DNA of 64,000 bases from CAXBCP01 sp963974055 (GTDB taxonomy: Bacteria > Pseudomonadota > Alphaproteobacteria > MPNO01 > UBA830). The translations under genes were made by a program, and so were the position numbers. The DNA is taken from assembly GCA_963974055.1 (NCBI GenBank), contig CAXBCP010000023.1, forward strand, positions 15,172 to 79,171. Reading direction: 5' to 3'. Positions 15,153 through 23,558 of the stretch are shown here, piece after piece (the first letter of the stretch is position 1; every line of letters begins with the position of its first letter). The notes beneath the pieces are model-generated. The model did not search any database and was not told where the DNA came from. It worked only from the letters and a program-made list of their open reading frames with translations.

Positions 15153-18100
15153 GTGACCTCCACCACGAGAAGCATCTCGAGTCCCATATCGTCGGCAAGC
15201 TCGCCGAGGCGGGCTGGCTGGTCGGCACCTCAGGTGCCTACGACACGGACCGCGCCATGTATCCAGAAGATCTGGAGGCCTGGCTGCGCGCCACCCAGCC
15301 GCAGAAATGGGACCGGCTTCAGGCGATGAACGGCGACAAGACCCTGACGGTCGTTATGGACCGGCTGGAGACAGCGCTGGAAAAACAGGGGATGGTCCAG
15401 ACCCTCCGCCGGGGCTTCTCGATCGCCGGCGCCGGTCACCTCGACCTGTCCGAGGCAGCCCCGGAGGACCAGCGCAACGAGAAGGTCCTGCAACGCTACG
15501 CATCGAACCGGCTGCGGGTCGTGCCGCAGCTGAAATATCACCCGGGCCGCGAGCTCGCCATCGACCTCGGGCTGTTCCTGAACGGCCTGCCGCTCGCCAC
15601 GGTCGAGCTGAAGACGGATTTCACCCAGTCGGTCGAACACGCAAAAGCCCAGTACCGGCGAGACCGCCCCCCGGTTGATCCTGTCACGAAACGCAAGCAC
15701 CCGCTCTTGACGTATCAGCGGGGTGCGGTGGTGCATTTCGCGATGTCGGACAGCGAGATCTGGATGACCACGAAGCTCGCGGGCGACGACACCTTCTTCC
15801 TGCCGTTCAACAAGGGTGACGATGGCCGGGCAGGAAACCCGGCGGGGGAGGGTGGCGAATACCCGGTCGCCTATTTCTGGGAGGAGATCTGCCGACGCGA
15901 CGCGTTCTTGCGGATTTTTCATAGCTTCGTCTATGTCGAGAAGAAGAACGTGGTGGACCTGAAGGGGAACTGGTCGGTCAAGGAGACGCTGATCTTTCCC
16001 CGGTTCCATCAGTTTGACGCGGTCAACAGGATGATCGCCGACGCGAAGGCGAGGGGACCCGGGCATCCCTACCTGTGCGAGCACAGCGCGGGCTCGGGCA
16101 AGACCTCGACCATCGCCTGGACGGCTCATGATCTGGTGAAGCTACGCCGGGACGACGGGACGCCGATCTTCGACACGGTGATCATCGTGACGGACCGGAA
16201 CGTCCTGGACGGGCAGCTTCAGGACGCGGTCCAGCAGATCGACCACCAGAAGGGGCTGATCGCCGCGATCGACAGGGAGACCTCGTCGAAGTCGAAGAGC
16301 GACCAGTTGAGCGAGGCGATGCTGAAGGGCACCCCGATCATCGTGGTGACCATCCAGACCTTTCCCTTCGCCATGGAGGCAATCCTGACAGAGACGTCCC
16401 TGCGGGACCGGAACTTCGCAGTGATCATCGACGAGGCGCACAATTCCCAGACCGGGAACACCGCCTCCAAACTGCAAGCAACGCTTGCCCTGTCTGCGCG
16501 CAAGGATGTGGAGGAGATGACGGTCGAGGACATTCTGGTGGAGATCCAGCGAGCCCGGAAGCGCCCGTCGAACGTGTCCCATTTCGCCTTCACCGCGACC
16601 CCGAAGCACTCGACCATGATGCTCTTCGGGCGCCCGGCCGATCTCACCAAGCCCGCCTCGGACGACAACCTGCTGGTCTCATTCCACAAGTACGAGATGC
16701 GCCAGGCGATCGAGGAAGGGTTCATCCTGGACGTTCTCCGCGGCTACGTCCCCTACAAGACCGCCTTCAACCTCGGACAGGAAATCGTCGACGAGAAGCG
16801 TGTTGACGGAAAGGCGGCAAAGCGCGCCCTGGCGAAATGGATGACGCTCCACCCGACGAACGTGACCCAGAAGGTTCAGTTCATCATCGAGCATTTCTCG
16901 AAGAACGTCGCCCATCTGTTGGACGGGAAAGCAAAGGCGATGGTGGTAACCAGTTCCCGGGCCTCAGCGGTTCGGTACAAGCGCGCCTTCGATGCATTTA
17001 TCGAAGCGAACCCGGAATATGGATACATTCGGACCCTTGTTGCCTTCTCCGGCAAGCTGACCGGGCGCGAAGTAATGCACCCTAACGACGATCTGCTACA
17101 TGGGGACGTCTTCGTCGTCGAGGAGGACGCCGAGTTCACCGAGGCGAACATGAACCGGGAGACAGGCGGCAAGGACCTGCGCCACGTCTTCGACCGGCCG
17201 GAATACCGGGTCATGCTCGTGGCGGACAAGTTCCAGACCGGGTTCGACCAGCCTAAGCTGGTCGCGATGTATGTGGACAAGAAGATCGCGAACACGGTTG
17301 AGATCGTCCAGACCTTCTCGCGCCTGAACCGGACCTTTCCGGGCAAGGATCAGACCTTCATCATCGATTTCGTGAACGATCCGGACGTGGTCCGGGCCGC
17401 ATTCGCCCAGTACGACCGGGGCGCGCGGATCGAGGAGGTTCAGGACCTCAACGTCATCTACGACCTGAAGGAATTCCTCGACAACCAAGGGATCTATGAC
17501 GAGACCCACATTCTCGACTTTCAGGCCGCCCGTTTTCGGACCGCTGCGTCTGCGGCGACCGGAAAGGACGACGAGGCGGTGCACAAGGAGATGTACGCCG
17601 CGACCCAGGAGCCGACAGACGCCTACAACCGGCGCCTGTCCGAGCTGCGGGATCGCGCGGCAGCGGCGGAGGACGCTTGGCAGCGCGCGAGGAGTGCTGG
17701 GAACGAAGATGGGATGAAGCGAGCCGATCACGAACGCGAGCAGGTCGAAACGGCGATCGTTTCCCTCACTGACTTCAAGTCAGGCTTGTCCCGGTTCGGA
17801 CGGCTCTACGCCTATATCGCCCAGCTGGTAGATTTAGGAGACCCAGACTTGGAGACTTTTGCCGCCTTCTCGAAGCTGCTTGCGAACCGGCTCGACGGAG
17901 TGCCTGCGGTTGAGATCGACCTGCACGGCATTGCGCTGACCGGGTACGACATCACGGATCGGGAACCGACAAACGAAGGCGAGGACGAGGAGCCGCCCAC
18001 CCTCGACCCGGTGAAGGGCGGTGGCGGCGGCTCTCTACCCGGCGCTCTGCCCGTGTACATGCAGGAGCTGATTGAGCGGCTGAACAGCCTGTTTGGCGAG

Positions 18101-18382
18101 GCGACCCCGATCGAGGATCAGGTCGCCTTCGTGAATCAGGTGGCTGCGATCACTCGCGAAAATCCTGTGGTGATGGCGCAGATCGAGAAGAACACCAAGG
18201 ACCAAGCAATGAAGGGCAATCTTCCCGGAGCGGTCCAGGCTGCAGTGGTGCGGGCGATGTCATCGCACAGCGCGCTAGCGTCCCTCCTCCTAAGCAGAGA
18301 CCGGCAGGCCATGCCTATTTTGGAGGGCGTAATCTATGAGATCCTAAAGCGTGGCGGGACGCTGAGCTTTTACGATCAATGA
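15149..18382 (+). CDS. hsdR: Type I restriction endonuclease / translocase subunit
   Basis: 1077 residues. The N-terminal PD-(D/E)xK nuclease includes LATVELKTDF (near 154) with an upstream Asp in AIDLGLFLNG. The SF2 translocase follows: Walker A HSAGSGKTS (near 313), DEAH in VIIDEAHNSQ (near 427), FTATPKHST (near 485), and the motif V/VI region LVADKFQTGFDQPKL plus QTFSRLNR. The C-terminal part (about 790-1077) is helical and would bind HsdM. All catalytic motifs are intact. It pulls unmethylated DNA and cleaves at a distance, giving the element a defence function and possibly addiction. Confidence 0.95.
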   Translation: MSDLHHEKHLESHIVGKLAEAGWLVGTSGAYDTDRAMYPEDLEAWLRATQPQKWDRLQAMNGDKTLTVVMDRLETALEKQGMVQTLRRGFSIAGAGHLDLSEAAPEDQRNEKVLQRYASNRLRVVPQLKYHPGRELAIDLGLFLNGLPLATVELKTDFTQSVEHAKAQYRRDRPPVDPVTKRKHPLLTYQRGAVVHFAMSDSEIWMTTKLAGDDTFFLPFNKGDDGRAGNPAGEGGEYPVAYFWEEICRRDAFLRIFHSFVYVEKKNVVDLKGNWSVKETLIFPRFHQFDAVNRMIADAKARGPGHPYLCEHSAGSGKTSTIAWTAHDLVKLRRDDGTPIFDTVIIVTDRNVLDGQLQDAVQQIDHQKGLIAAIDRETSSKSKSDQLSEAMLKGTPIIVVTIQTFPFAMEAILTETSLRDRNFAVIIDEAHNSQTGNTASKLQATLALSARKDVEEMTVEDILVEIQRARKRPSNVSHFAFTATPKHSTMMLFGRPADLTKPASDDNLLVSFHKYEMRQAIEEGFILDVLRGYVPYKTAFNLGQEIVDEKRVDGKAAKRALAKWMTLHPTNVTQKVQFIIEHFSKNVAHLLDGKAKAMVVTSSRASAVRYKRAFDAFIEANPEYGYIRTLVAFSGKLTGREVMHPNDDLLHGDVFVVEEDAEFTEANMNRETGGKDLRHVFDRPEYRVMLVADKFQTGFDQPKLVAMYVDKKIANTVEIVQTFSRLNRTFPGKDQTFIIDFVNDPDVVRAAFAQYDRGARIEEVQDLNVIYDLKEFLDNQGIYDETHILDFQAARFRTAASAATGKDDEAVHKEMYAATQEPTDAYNRRLSELRDRAAAAEDAWQRARSAGNEDGMKRADHEREQVETAIVSLTDFKSGLSRFGRLYAYIAQLVDLGDPDLETFAAFSKLLANRLDGVPAVEIDLHGIALTGYDITDREPTNEGEDEEPPTLDPVKGGGGGSLPGALPVYMQELIERLNSLFGEATPIEDQVAFVNQVAAITRENPVVMAQIEKNTKDQAMKGNLPGAVQAAVVRAMSSHSALASLLLSRDRQAMPILEGVIYEILKRGGTLSFYDQ

Positions 18383-18424
18383 GTTGGAGCCCCGAAATAA
18401 ATTGAGATTCTTCAAGGCAGCAGA

Positions 18425-19645
18425 ATGAGTGTGACGGCAAGCTTCCTTCACGGGTATCCTCAGACGAAGATCGCTACGATGATTTGCGACCGTCTGGCAC
18501 GCTGCGGCGAAGCGCAGATCGTGTCGGGTTTTGCGACACCTGATGGAATTGAGGCGCTACGCGCCAGATCGTACTCGAATAAGATCACCCGTTTCGTGCT
18601 CGGCGCAGGTACTTTCAAGGCCTTCGAAGCATTGGATGACCTGTTAACTTCTGGACTACCGCCCAATGCGGCACGGGTTCATCTCGGGCATACACGTGCA
18701 ACCGGAGGCAGGAAAAACCCGTTTGCACGATTGCGACCCATGCTTCACAGCAAGGTCTATTACTTCGAAATGCCCGACGGAAAGGCAGCGGCCTTTGTCG
18801 GCTCTCATAACCTGACCGGATTCGCCATGCGCGGGTTGAACGGCGAGGCTGCGGTCCTTCTTGAGGGTGAAACTTCAGACACTGTCTTCGACGAGATTCG
18901 AGCGCATGTCGCGGAGAGTTATCGACAAGCCGTTGCCTATGATACATCGCTCAAGGAAGCGTATGCGCTCTGGTTCCGTGAATATCTTGAAGGGTTGCGC
19001 ATTGAGACGTCCGATATGCCGCGGGACGATGAAAGCCGGCGTACGGTAATCCTATTTGCGAAGGCGCCTGCGGGACGAATTCCCTCGGAAGGGGATCGGG
19101 TTTATTTCGAACTCGATCTGCGGATCACCGACGTCAAAGCCATCGACACAGAAGTGCATTTGCATCTTTTTGAAACGATGCCGGCTAACCCGGCAGAAGC
19201 GCTCTCGCGCTCCAGTCAATCTGACACCGCCCTTTTGGGCAAGGTGGAAGCAATTGATTCCGCCGCGGGCTCTGCCGAGGTCAGGGCGGATTGGTTTATT
19301 GATGACCCTTCGAATCCTGAATTGAAGCCAGCGGTGGCGCCATTTCGGCCGATTTTATCGCCCGGCAAACAACAGGTGCGTGCGGAGATCTCGGAGGACC
19401 TTATGACACGATTTGACTATCTATTCGATTCAGGAAGAGGGAAATGGGTCCCAACTTTGGGTAATGAGACGGTCGTCGAAGAGGGTACAGATCTGGTTTG
19501 GTCCCGAGTGGAGGGGCTTCGTGAACAAGAAAGCGGGGAGGTAGGGCAACAAATGATGTTGGCCGACCTTCGGGAGATATCGCCAGAGTCGGGCTCCTTT
19601 GTTCTCTTCTCACGCAGGCGCCGAAAGCTTGGCACGCGCGAATGA
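18425..19645 (+). CDS. Phospholipase D-fold protein downstream of hsdR
   Basis: 406 residues. The N-terminal 170 residues form a PLD-like nuclease/phosphatidyltransferase domain with one HKD-type motif: HSK near 108, then FVGSHNLTGFAMRGLNGEAAVL. The second half (about 200-400) is beta-rich and unassigned. Single-motif PLD proteins usually act as homodimers; relatives include NgoFVII/BfiI-type endonucleases and various defence effectors. It sits 42 bp after hsdR in the same direction, so it is probably cargo of the same defence island. Nuclease activity is inferred. Confidence 0.7.
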   Translation: MSVTASFLHGYPQTKIATMICDRLARCGEAQIVSGFATPDGIEALRARSYSNKITRFVLGAGTFKAFEALDDLLTSGLPPNAARVHLGHTRATGGRKNPFARLRPMLHSKVYYFEMPDGKAAAFVGSHNLTGFAMRGLNGEAAVLLEGETSDTVFDEIRAHVAESYRQAVAYDTSLKEAYALWFREYLEGLRIETSDMPRDDESRRTVILFAKAPAGRIPSEGDRVYFELDLRITDVKAIDTEVHLHLFETMPANPAEALSRSSQSDTALLGKVEAIDSAAGSAEVRADWFIDDPSNPELKPAVAPFRPILSPGKQQVRAEISEDLMTRFDYLFDSGRGKWVPTLGNETVVEEGTDLVWSRVEGLREQESGEVGQQMMLADLREISPESGSFVLFSRRRRKLGTRE

Positions 19646-19718
19646 GACTGAAAACTAACTGAAGCATGCTCCAGGCGCGGGGATAGCCTCTGAGAAGCTT
19701 GAGCGATAAGTATTCAGG

Positions 19719-19770
19719 GTTGTGCTGGGCATATTGTTTAGTATATACTAAACAATATGCCCAGCACAAC
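19719..19770. repeat. 52-bp perfect palindrome over the recombinase start
   Basis: Two 26-bp arms meet at 19744/19745 with no mismatch and no spacer. The centre is TTTAGTATATACTAAA and the outer part is GTTGTGCTGGGCATATTG with its complement. The recombinase ATG (19757) lies inside the right arm, and no Shine-Dalgarno precedes it. In RNA the arm would bury the start codon; in DNA it could be a high-affinity operator or a cruciform. The inner half-site TTGTTTAG recurs at 4689-4696 and, inverted, at 4739-4746. Confidence 0.95.
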
Positions 19771-21352
19771 AAACAAATCCAAAAGCGAGGCCGCCGGCGA
19801 TGTCAGCCGGGCGGTGCTCTATGCCCGCGTCTCCTCCAAAGAACAAGAGAAGGAAGGCTTCTCGATCCCGGCACAGCTTAAGCTGCTGAAGGAGTACGCC
19901 GCGCGCGAAGGGTTGTCCGTCGTTCAAGAGTTCGTTGACGTGGAAACGGCCAAGCAGACGGGCCGCACCAACTTCTCTGAGATGATCGCATTTCTGCGTG
20001 CCAATCCCGGGGTTCGGATCATTCTGGTCGAGAAGACCGACCGCCTTTACCGAAACCTTAAGGACTGGGTGATGCTCGACGAGATTGACGTCGAAATCCA
20101 TCTCGTCAAGGAAGGCGTGGTCTTGTCGCGTGACTCGAGGTCGTCGGAGAAGTTCATGCATGGCATCAAGGTTTTGATGGCCAAGAACTACATCGACAAC
20201 CTGTCCGAGGAAGCGCGTAAAGGTATGCAGGAGAAGGCCGAGCAGGGCATCTGGCCGACCAAAGCGCCGCTCGGCTATCGCAATATCACGGGGCCGGACG
20301 GAAAGAAGATCATCGACGTCAATCCCGAGGTCGCCCCGATCGTTGGAAAGCTGTTCGAATGGTATGCCGCTGGAAGTTATTCGCTGAAGGAGCTTGGCAG
20401 AAAGGCGGCAGCGGAGGGTTTCCGCTATCCGCGGTCCGGCGCCCGTGTTCCGAACAGCACGATCCACACGATCCTGCGGAACCGGCTCTATACCGGCCAG
20501 TTCGAATGGAACGGCAAGTTGATCGTGGGTAAGCACGAACCGCTGGTTTCGGCTGAGCTTTGGCAGCGCGTTCAGGACGTGCTCGACGGTCGGAACGCCA
20601 AAAAGCACCGGCGTATGAAACATGATTTCGCTTTTTCGGGGCTTATCGGCTGTGCGAAATGTGGCTGCTCGGTCGTCGGTGAGATCAAGAAGCAGAAATA
20701 CATCTACTATCACTGTACCGGCTACGCCGATAAGTGCCGGGAGGATCCCGCCGCCTGCCGCAGGAAGTATGTTCGCGAGGAAGCGTTGGAGGCCCAGTTC
20801 TCGGAACTGCTTGGCAAGCTGTGTTTCGACGACGAAGTGCTGGAATGGGTGCGGGAGGCACTGCATGCTAGCAAAGCTGACGAACAGCGGGAACATGGTG
20901 AAGCAATTAGGCGGTTGAGGACTGAGTATGACCGCCTGCAGCACCGCATCGATGTGATGTATATCGATAAGTTGGACGGAAAAATCGGCGGCGAGTTCTT
21001 CGACCGGATGGCCGGAGATTGGCGGGAGGAACAGTCTCGTTGCCTGAAAGACATCGAACGCCACCAGGAAGCACAGCAGTCTTACATGGACGAGGGAGTG
21101 AAGATTCTCGAACTCGCGCAGAACGCTCAAACGCTGTTCGAACGCCAGCCCGCTCGAGAAAAGCGGCGATTACTGAACTTCGTACTTTCGAACTGCTCGT
21201 GGGACGATGGCGAATTGATCGCCGAATTCCGGCAACCCTTTGATTTATTGGCGAAAACCACTGCCACTTCCTCCCAAAAACGGGCAGAAAACGGCGGGAG
21301 TGTGATAAAAAAAGAGATTTGGCTGGGGAACCTGGATTCGAACCAGGACTAA
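19757..21352 (+). CDS. Large serine recombinase (element integrase)
   Basis: 531 residues. The resolvase-type catalytic domain (about 20-160) has the nucleophile Ser in LYARVSSKEQEKEGFSI. The recombinase domain spans about 170-280 (PLGYRNI...NSTIHTILRNRLYTGQFEW). A zinc ribbon near 295-330 has CAKCGCSV and downstream Cys residues, followed by a coiled coil (about 370-440). The C terminus WLGNLDSNQD plus stop is read from antisense tRNA-Gln sequence (21320-21352), as expected for integration into the tRNA 3' end. No Shine-Dalgarno precedes the start, which lies inside the palindrome; a leaderless or tightly controlled mRNA is possible. It presumably catalyses integration and excision of the element to its left. 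Confidence 0.92.
   Translation: MPSTTNKSKSEAAGDVSRAVLYARVSSKEQEKEGFSIPAQLKLLKEYAAREGLSVVQEFVDVETAKQTGRTNFSEMIAFLRANPGVRIILVEKTDRLYRNLKDWVMLDEIDVEIHLVKEGVVLSRDSRSSEKFMHGIKVLMAKNYIDNLSEEARKGMQEKAEQGIWPTKAPLGYRNITGPDGKKIIDVNPEVAPIVGKLFEWYAAGSYSLKELGRKAAAEGFRYPRSGARVPNSTIHTILRNRLYTGQFEWNGKLIVGKHEPLVSAELWQRVQDVLDGRNAKKHRRMKHDFAFSGLIGCAKCGCSVVGEIKKQKYIYYHCTGYADKCREDPAACRRKYVREEALEAQFSELLGKLCFDDEVLEWVREALHASKADEQREHGEAIRRLRTEYDRLQHRIDVMYIDKLDGKIGGEFFDRMAGDWREEQSRCLKDIERHQEAQQSYMDEGVKILELAQNAQTLFERQPAREKRRLLNFVLSNCSWDDGELIAEFRQPFDLLAKTTATSSQKRAENGGSVIKKEIWLGNLDSNQD
21320..21352. other. Probable attachment site (attR) in tRNA-Gln 3' end
   Basis: The recombinase frame ends inside the tRNA gene, so the shared 33 bp include the crossover core. 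This is the chromosomal end of the element. No second copy of TGGGGAACCTGGATTCGAAC is present in 1-21300, so the opposite end lies outside the window or has decayed. Confidence 0.6.
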
Positions 21353-21393
21353 GCGGGTCAGAGCCACTCGTTCTACCGTTAAACTATTCCCCA
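21320..21393 (-). tRNA. tRNA-Gln(CTG)
   Basis: A 74-nt cloverleaf on the minus strand. The acceptor stem is TGGGGAA/TTCCCCA, the anticodon arm AGTGG-CTCTGAC-CCGCT gives anticodon CTG, and the T arm is CCTGG-TTCGAAT-CCAGG. G73 is followed by an encoded CCA. The weak U1-A72 pair and G73 are glutamine identity features. The 3' half is used as attachment site by the adjacent element and is fully restored, so the tRNA should be functional. Confidence 0.95.
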
Positions 21394-21611
21394 TCGGACC
21401 GGGCGACGGTCTCGCCGTTATCCGGGCGCGGTTTCTAGCATACGCCAATCGTGTTGAGAAGAAGCTTTCGTCCGCCGTGCCGATTGCGTCCGGCGTCGGA
21501 GAATTTGCTTCGCAGGCTATCAATACGTGGATATAGTTAATCACACTCGGATTAACAAATTTGCGCAAACCTGCCCGGGGTGAAGCGCATTGGAGAGGAA
21601 GCGTGCCGGCA

Positions 21612-22676
21612 ATGCCGCCGCATAAAAACAATAGCCGGGCGGATGGACGAGACAGGGCGGGTGGTCGCAACGGGGCCGGTCGCAGGCAACGTGTATTCGC
21701 AGCGCTTGATCTCGGGACCAACAATTGTCGTTTGTTGATCGCCCATCCGGCGCGCAATGGTTTCCGCGTCGTCGACGGCTTTTCGCGTATCGTCCGCCTC
21801 GGAGAAGGCGTCAGCGAAAAGGGTACGCTGTCGGAGGACGCGATCGAGCGAACGGTCGATGCGCTCCGGATCTGCGCAAAAAAAATGGCGCGCCGCCGGG
21901 TCTCCGCCGCCCGCTGTGTCGCGACCCAGGCGGCCCGGTCGGCCGGCAACAGCGACGATTTCGTGCGCCGCGTGAAAGAGGAAACCGGCCTCACCCTGGA
22001 AGTGATTACCGCGCGCGAGGAAGCGGAACTGACGCTGACCGGCTGTTTTTCGCTGCTCGATACGAATCACGATCATGCCCTGATGTTCGATGTCGGCGGC
22101 GGCAGCGCTGAATTCGTCTGGGCGCGTATTCTGCCCGGCGGCGGCGCCGAGGTCGAGGGCTGGACATCGCTGCCCTGCGGCGTGGTCACGCTGACGGAAC
22201 GGCACGGGCGGGAAGATTTTCTGCCGGAAGAATACCGGTCACTGGTGTCGGATGTGGTAGGGATGCTCCGTTCGTTCGACGCGGAGCACGATATTTCGCG
22301 TCATATTGCCGCCGGAAGGGTGCAGATGGTGGGAACGGCCGGGACCGTCACCACCATTGCCGGGGTCGATATGTGCCTGCCGCGCTACAACCGGTCCAAG
22401 GTGGACGGTGCCTGGCTGTCCTTCGATGCGGTCGCGCGGATCAGTGGAGAACTGTCGATGCAGAATTACGATCAACGTGCCGCGCATCCGTGCATCGGCC
22501 ATAACCGGGCGGATCTCGTTGTCGCCGGGTGCGCCGTGCTGGAAGCCGTCTGCACGTTGTGGCCGGCGGGCCGTCTGCGTGTCGCCGACCGTGGCGTGCG
22601 CGAAGGCATTCTCAGCGTCATGGCGGGGCAGCCCCAGGCATCCTGCACCATTGCAACCGCCTCGGCGGCGGAATAA
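21612..22676 (+). CDS. ppx: Ppx/GppA exopolyphosphatase family protein
   Basis: 354 residues from the ATG at 21612, which has GAGAGGAAG upstream; an in-frame TTG at 21561 would add 17 residues. The phosphate-1 loop is ALDLGTNNCRLLI near 31 and the phosphate-2 loop is MFDVGGGSAEFVW. The protein has the two actin-like lobes but lacks the C-terminal HD-like domain of longer Ppx proteins. It hydrolyses polyphosphate and/or pppGpp in the cytoplasm. It is followed after 7 bp by rlmE, an arrangement often seen in Rhodospirillales. This is the first core gene right of the integrated element. Confidence 0.9.
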   Translation: MPPHKNNSRADGRDRAGGRNGAGRRQRVFAALDLGTNNCRLLIAHPARNGFRVVDGFSRIVRLGEGVSEKGTLSEDAIERTVDALRICAKKMARRRVSAARCVATQAARSAGNSDDFVRRVKEETGLTLEVITAREEAELTLTGCFSLLDTNHDHALMFDVGGGSAEFVWARILPGGGAEVEGWTSLPCGVVTLTERHGREDFLPEEYRSLVSDVVGMLRSFDAEHDISRHIAAGRVQMVGTAGTVTTIAGVDMCLPRYNRSKVDGAWLSFDAVARISGELSMQNYDQRAAHPCIGHNRADLVVAGCAVLEAVCTLWPAGRLRVADRGVREGILSVMAGQPQASCTIATASAAE

Positions 22677-22683
22677 CCCCCGG

Positions 22684-23460
22684 ATGGCGCGGAACTCCGG
22701 CGGAAAAAGCGGTGGCGGCAAAGGCAGCGGCAAAGGCGGCGGCCGGGGCGCCGCCGGCGGCAAGTCTTCGGGGCGCGGGCTGACCGGCCGCAACATGCGG
22801 GTGCGGGTCAAGACCGCCCGCGGCCGCACGTCGTCGTCGACCCGCTGGCTGGACCGCCAGCTCAACGATCCGTATGTCCACGAGGCGCGCAAGCAGGGCC
22901 TGCGGTCGCGCGCCGCTTTCAAGATTGCCCAGCTCGACGACCAGTACAAACTCTTCCGGCGCGGCCAGAAGGTGGTGGATATCGGCGCGGCACCGGGCGG
23001 CTGGACCCAGATCGCCGTCGAACGGGTGGCCCCCGACGAAAGCGGCGGGGTCGTGATCGCGGTCGACATCCAGGAAATGGAGCCGGTCGGCGGTGCGACC
23101 ACAATGGTCCTCGATATCAACGATCCGACGGCGCCCGCATTGTTAATGGGCGCGCTTGGCGGCCAGGCCGACGTGATCCTGAGCGATATGGCGGCGCCGG
23201 TCACGGGGCATAAATCCACGGATCACCTGCGGACGATGGCGCTCTGCGAAGAAGCGCATGCCTTTGCCTGCGATGCGCTGGTGGCGGGCGGGACGCTGGT
23301 GATGAAGGCCTTCGCCGGCGGCGCCCATGGCGAACTGATGACGGCCATTAACCGGAATTTCGACAAGGTCCGCACCGTCAAGCCCGATGCGTCGCGCCCG
23401 GAAAGCCCCGAAACCTATATCGTCGCGACGGGATTCAGACGGCCCGAACAGGCCGGCTAG
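22684..23460 (+). CDS. rlmE: 23S rRNA (uridine-2552-2'-O)-methyltransferase
   Basis: 258 residues from the ATG at 22684. A Gly/Ser/Lys-rich basic N-terminal tail (about 1-45) precedes the RrmJ/FtsJ fold, with motifs RSRAAFKIAQLD, VVDIGAAPGGWTQ and VILSDMAAPVTGHK and the catalytic K-D-K-E tetrad (Lys of AFKI, Asp of SDMA, Lys of VMKAF, Glu of PESPETY). It methylates U2552 in the A-loop during late 50S assembly. The basic tail is longer than in E. coli RlmE and probably aids RNA binding. It is co-transcribed with ppx. Confidence 0.93.
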   Translation: MARNSGGKSGGGKGSGKGGGRGAAGGKSSGRGLTGRNMRVRVKTARGRTSSSTRWLDRQLNDPYVHEARKQGLRSRAAFKIAQLDDQYKLFRRGQKVVDIGAAPGGWTQIAVERVAPDESGGVVIAVDIQEMEPVGGATTMVLDINDPTAPALLMGALGGQADVILSDMAAPVTGHKSTDHLRTMALCEEAHAFACDALVAGGTLVMKAFAGGAHGELMTAINRNFDKVRTVKPDASRPESPETYIVATGFRRPEQAG

Positions 23461-23558
23461 ACCTCCCTGCAATTTTTCTTTGTGCACTGCGCCATTCTTG
23501 TTGGGATTCGAGGGGGCGATGTGTATATTTCGGCGTCACTCCAACAACAGGTGGTGGC

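Noticed and set aside
1..21300. CRISPR array or second tRNA attachment repeat in the accessory region
   Set aside because: No regularly spaced repeats of 23-40 bp and no copy of the tRNA-Gln 3' end were seen.
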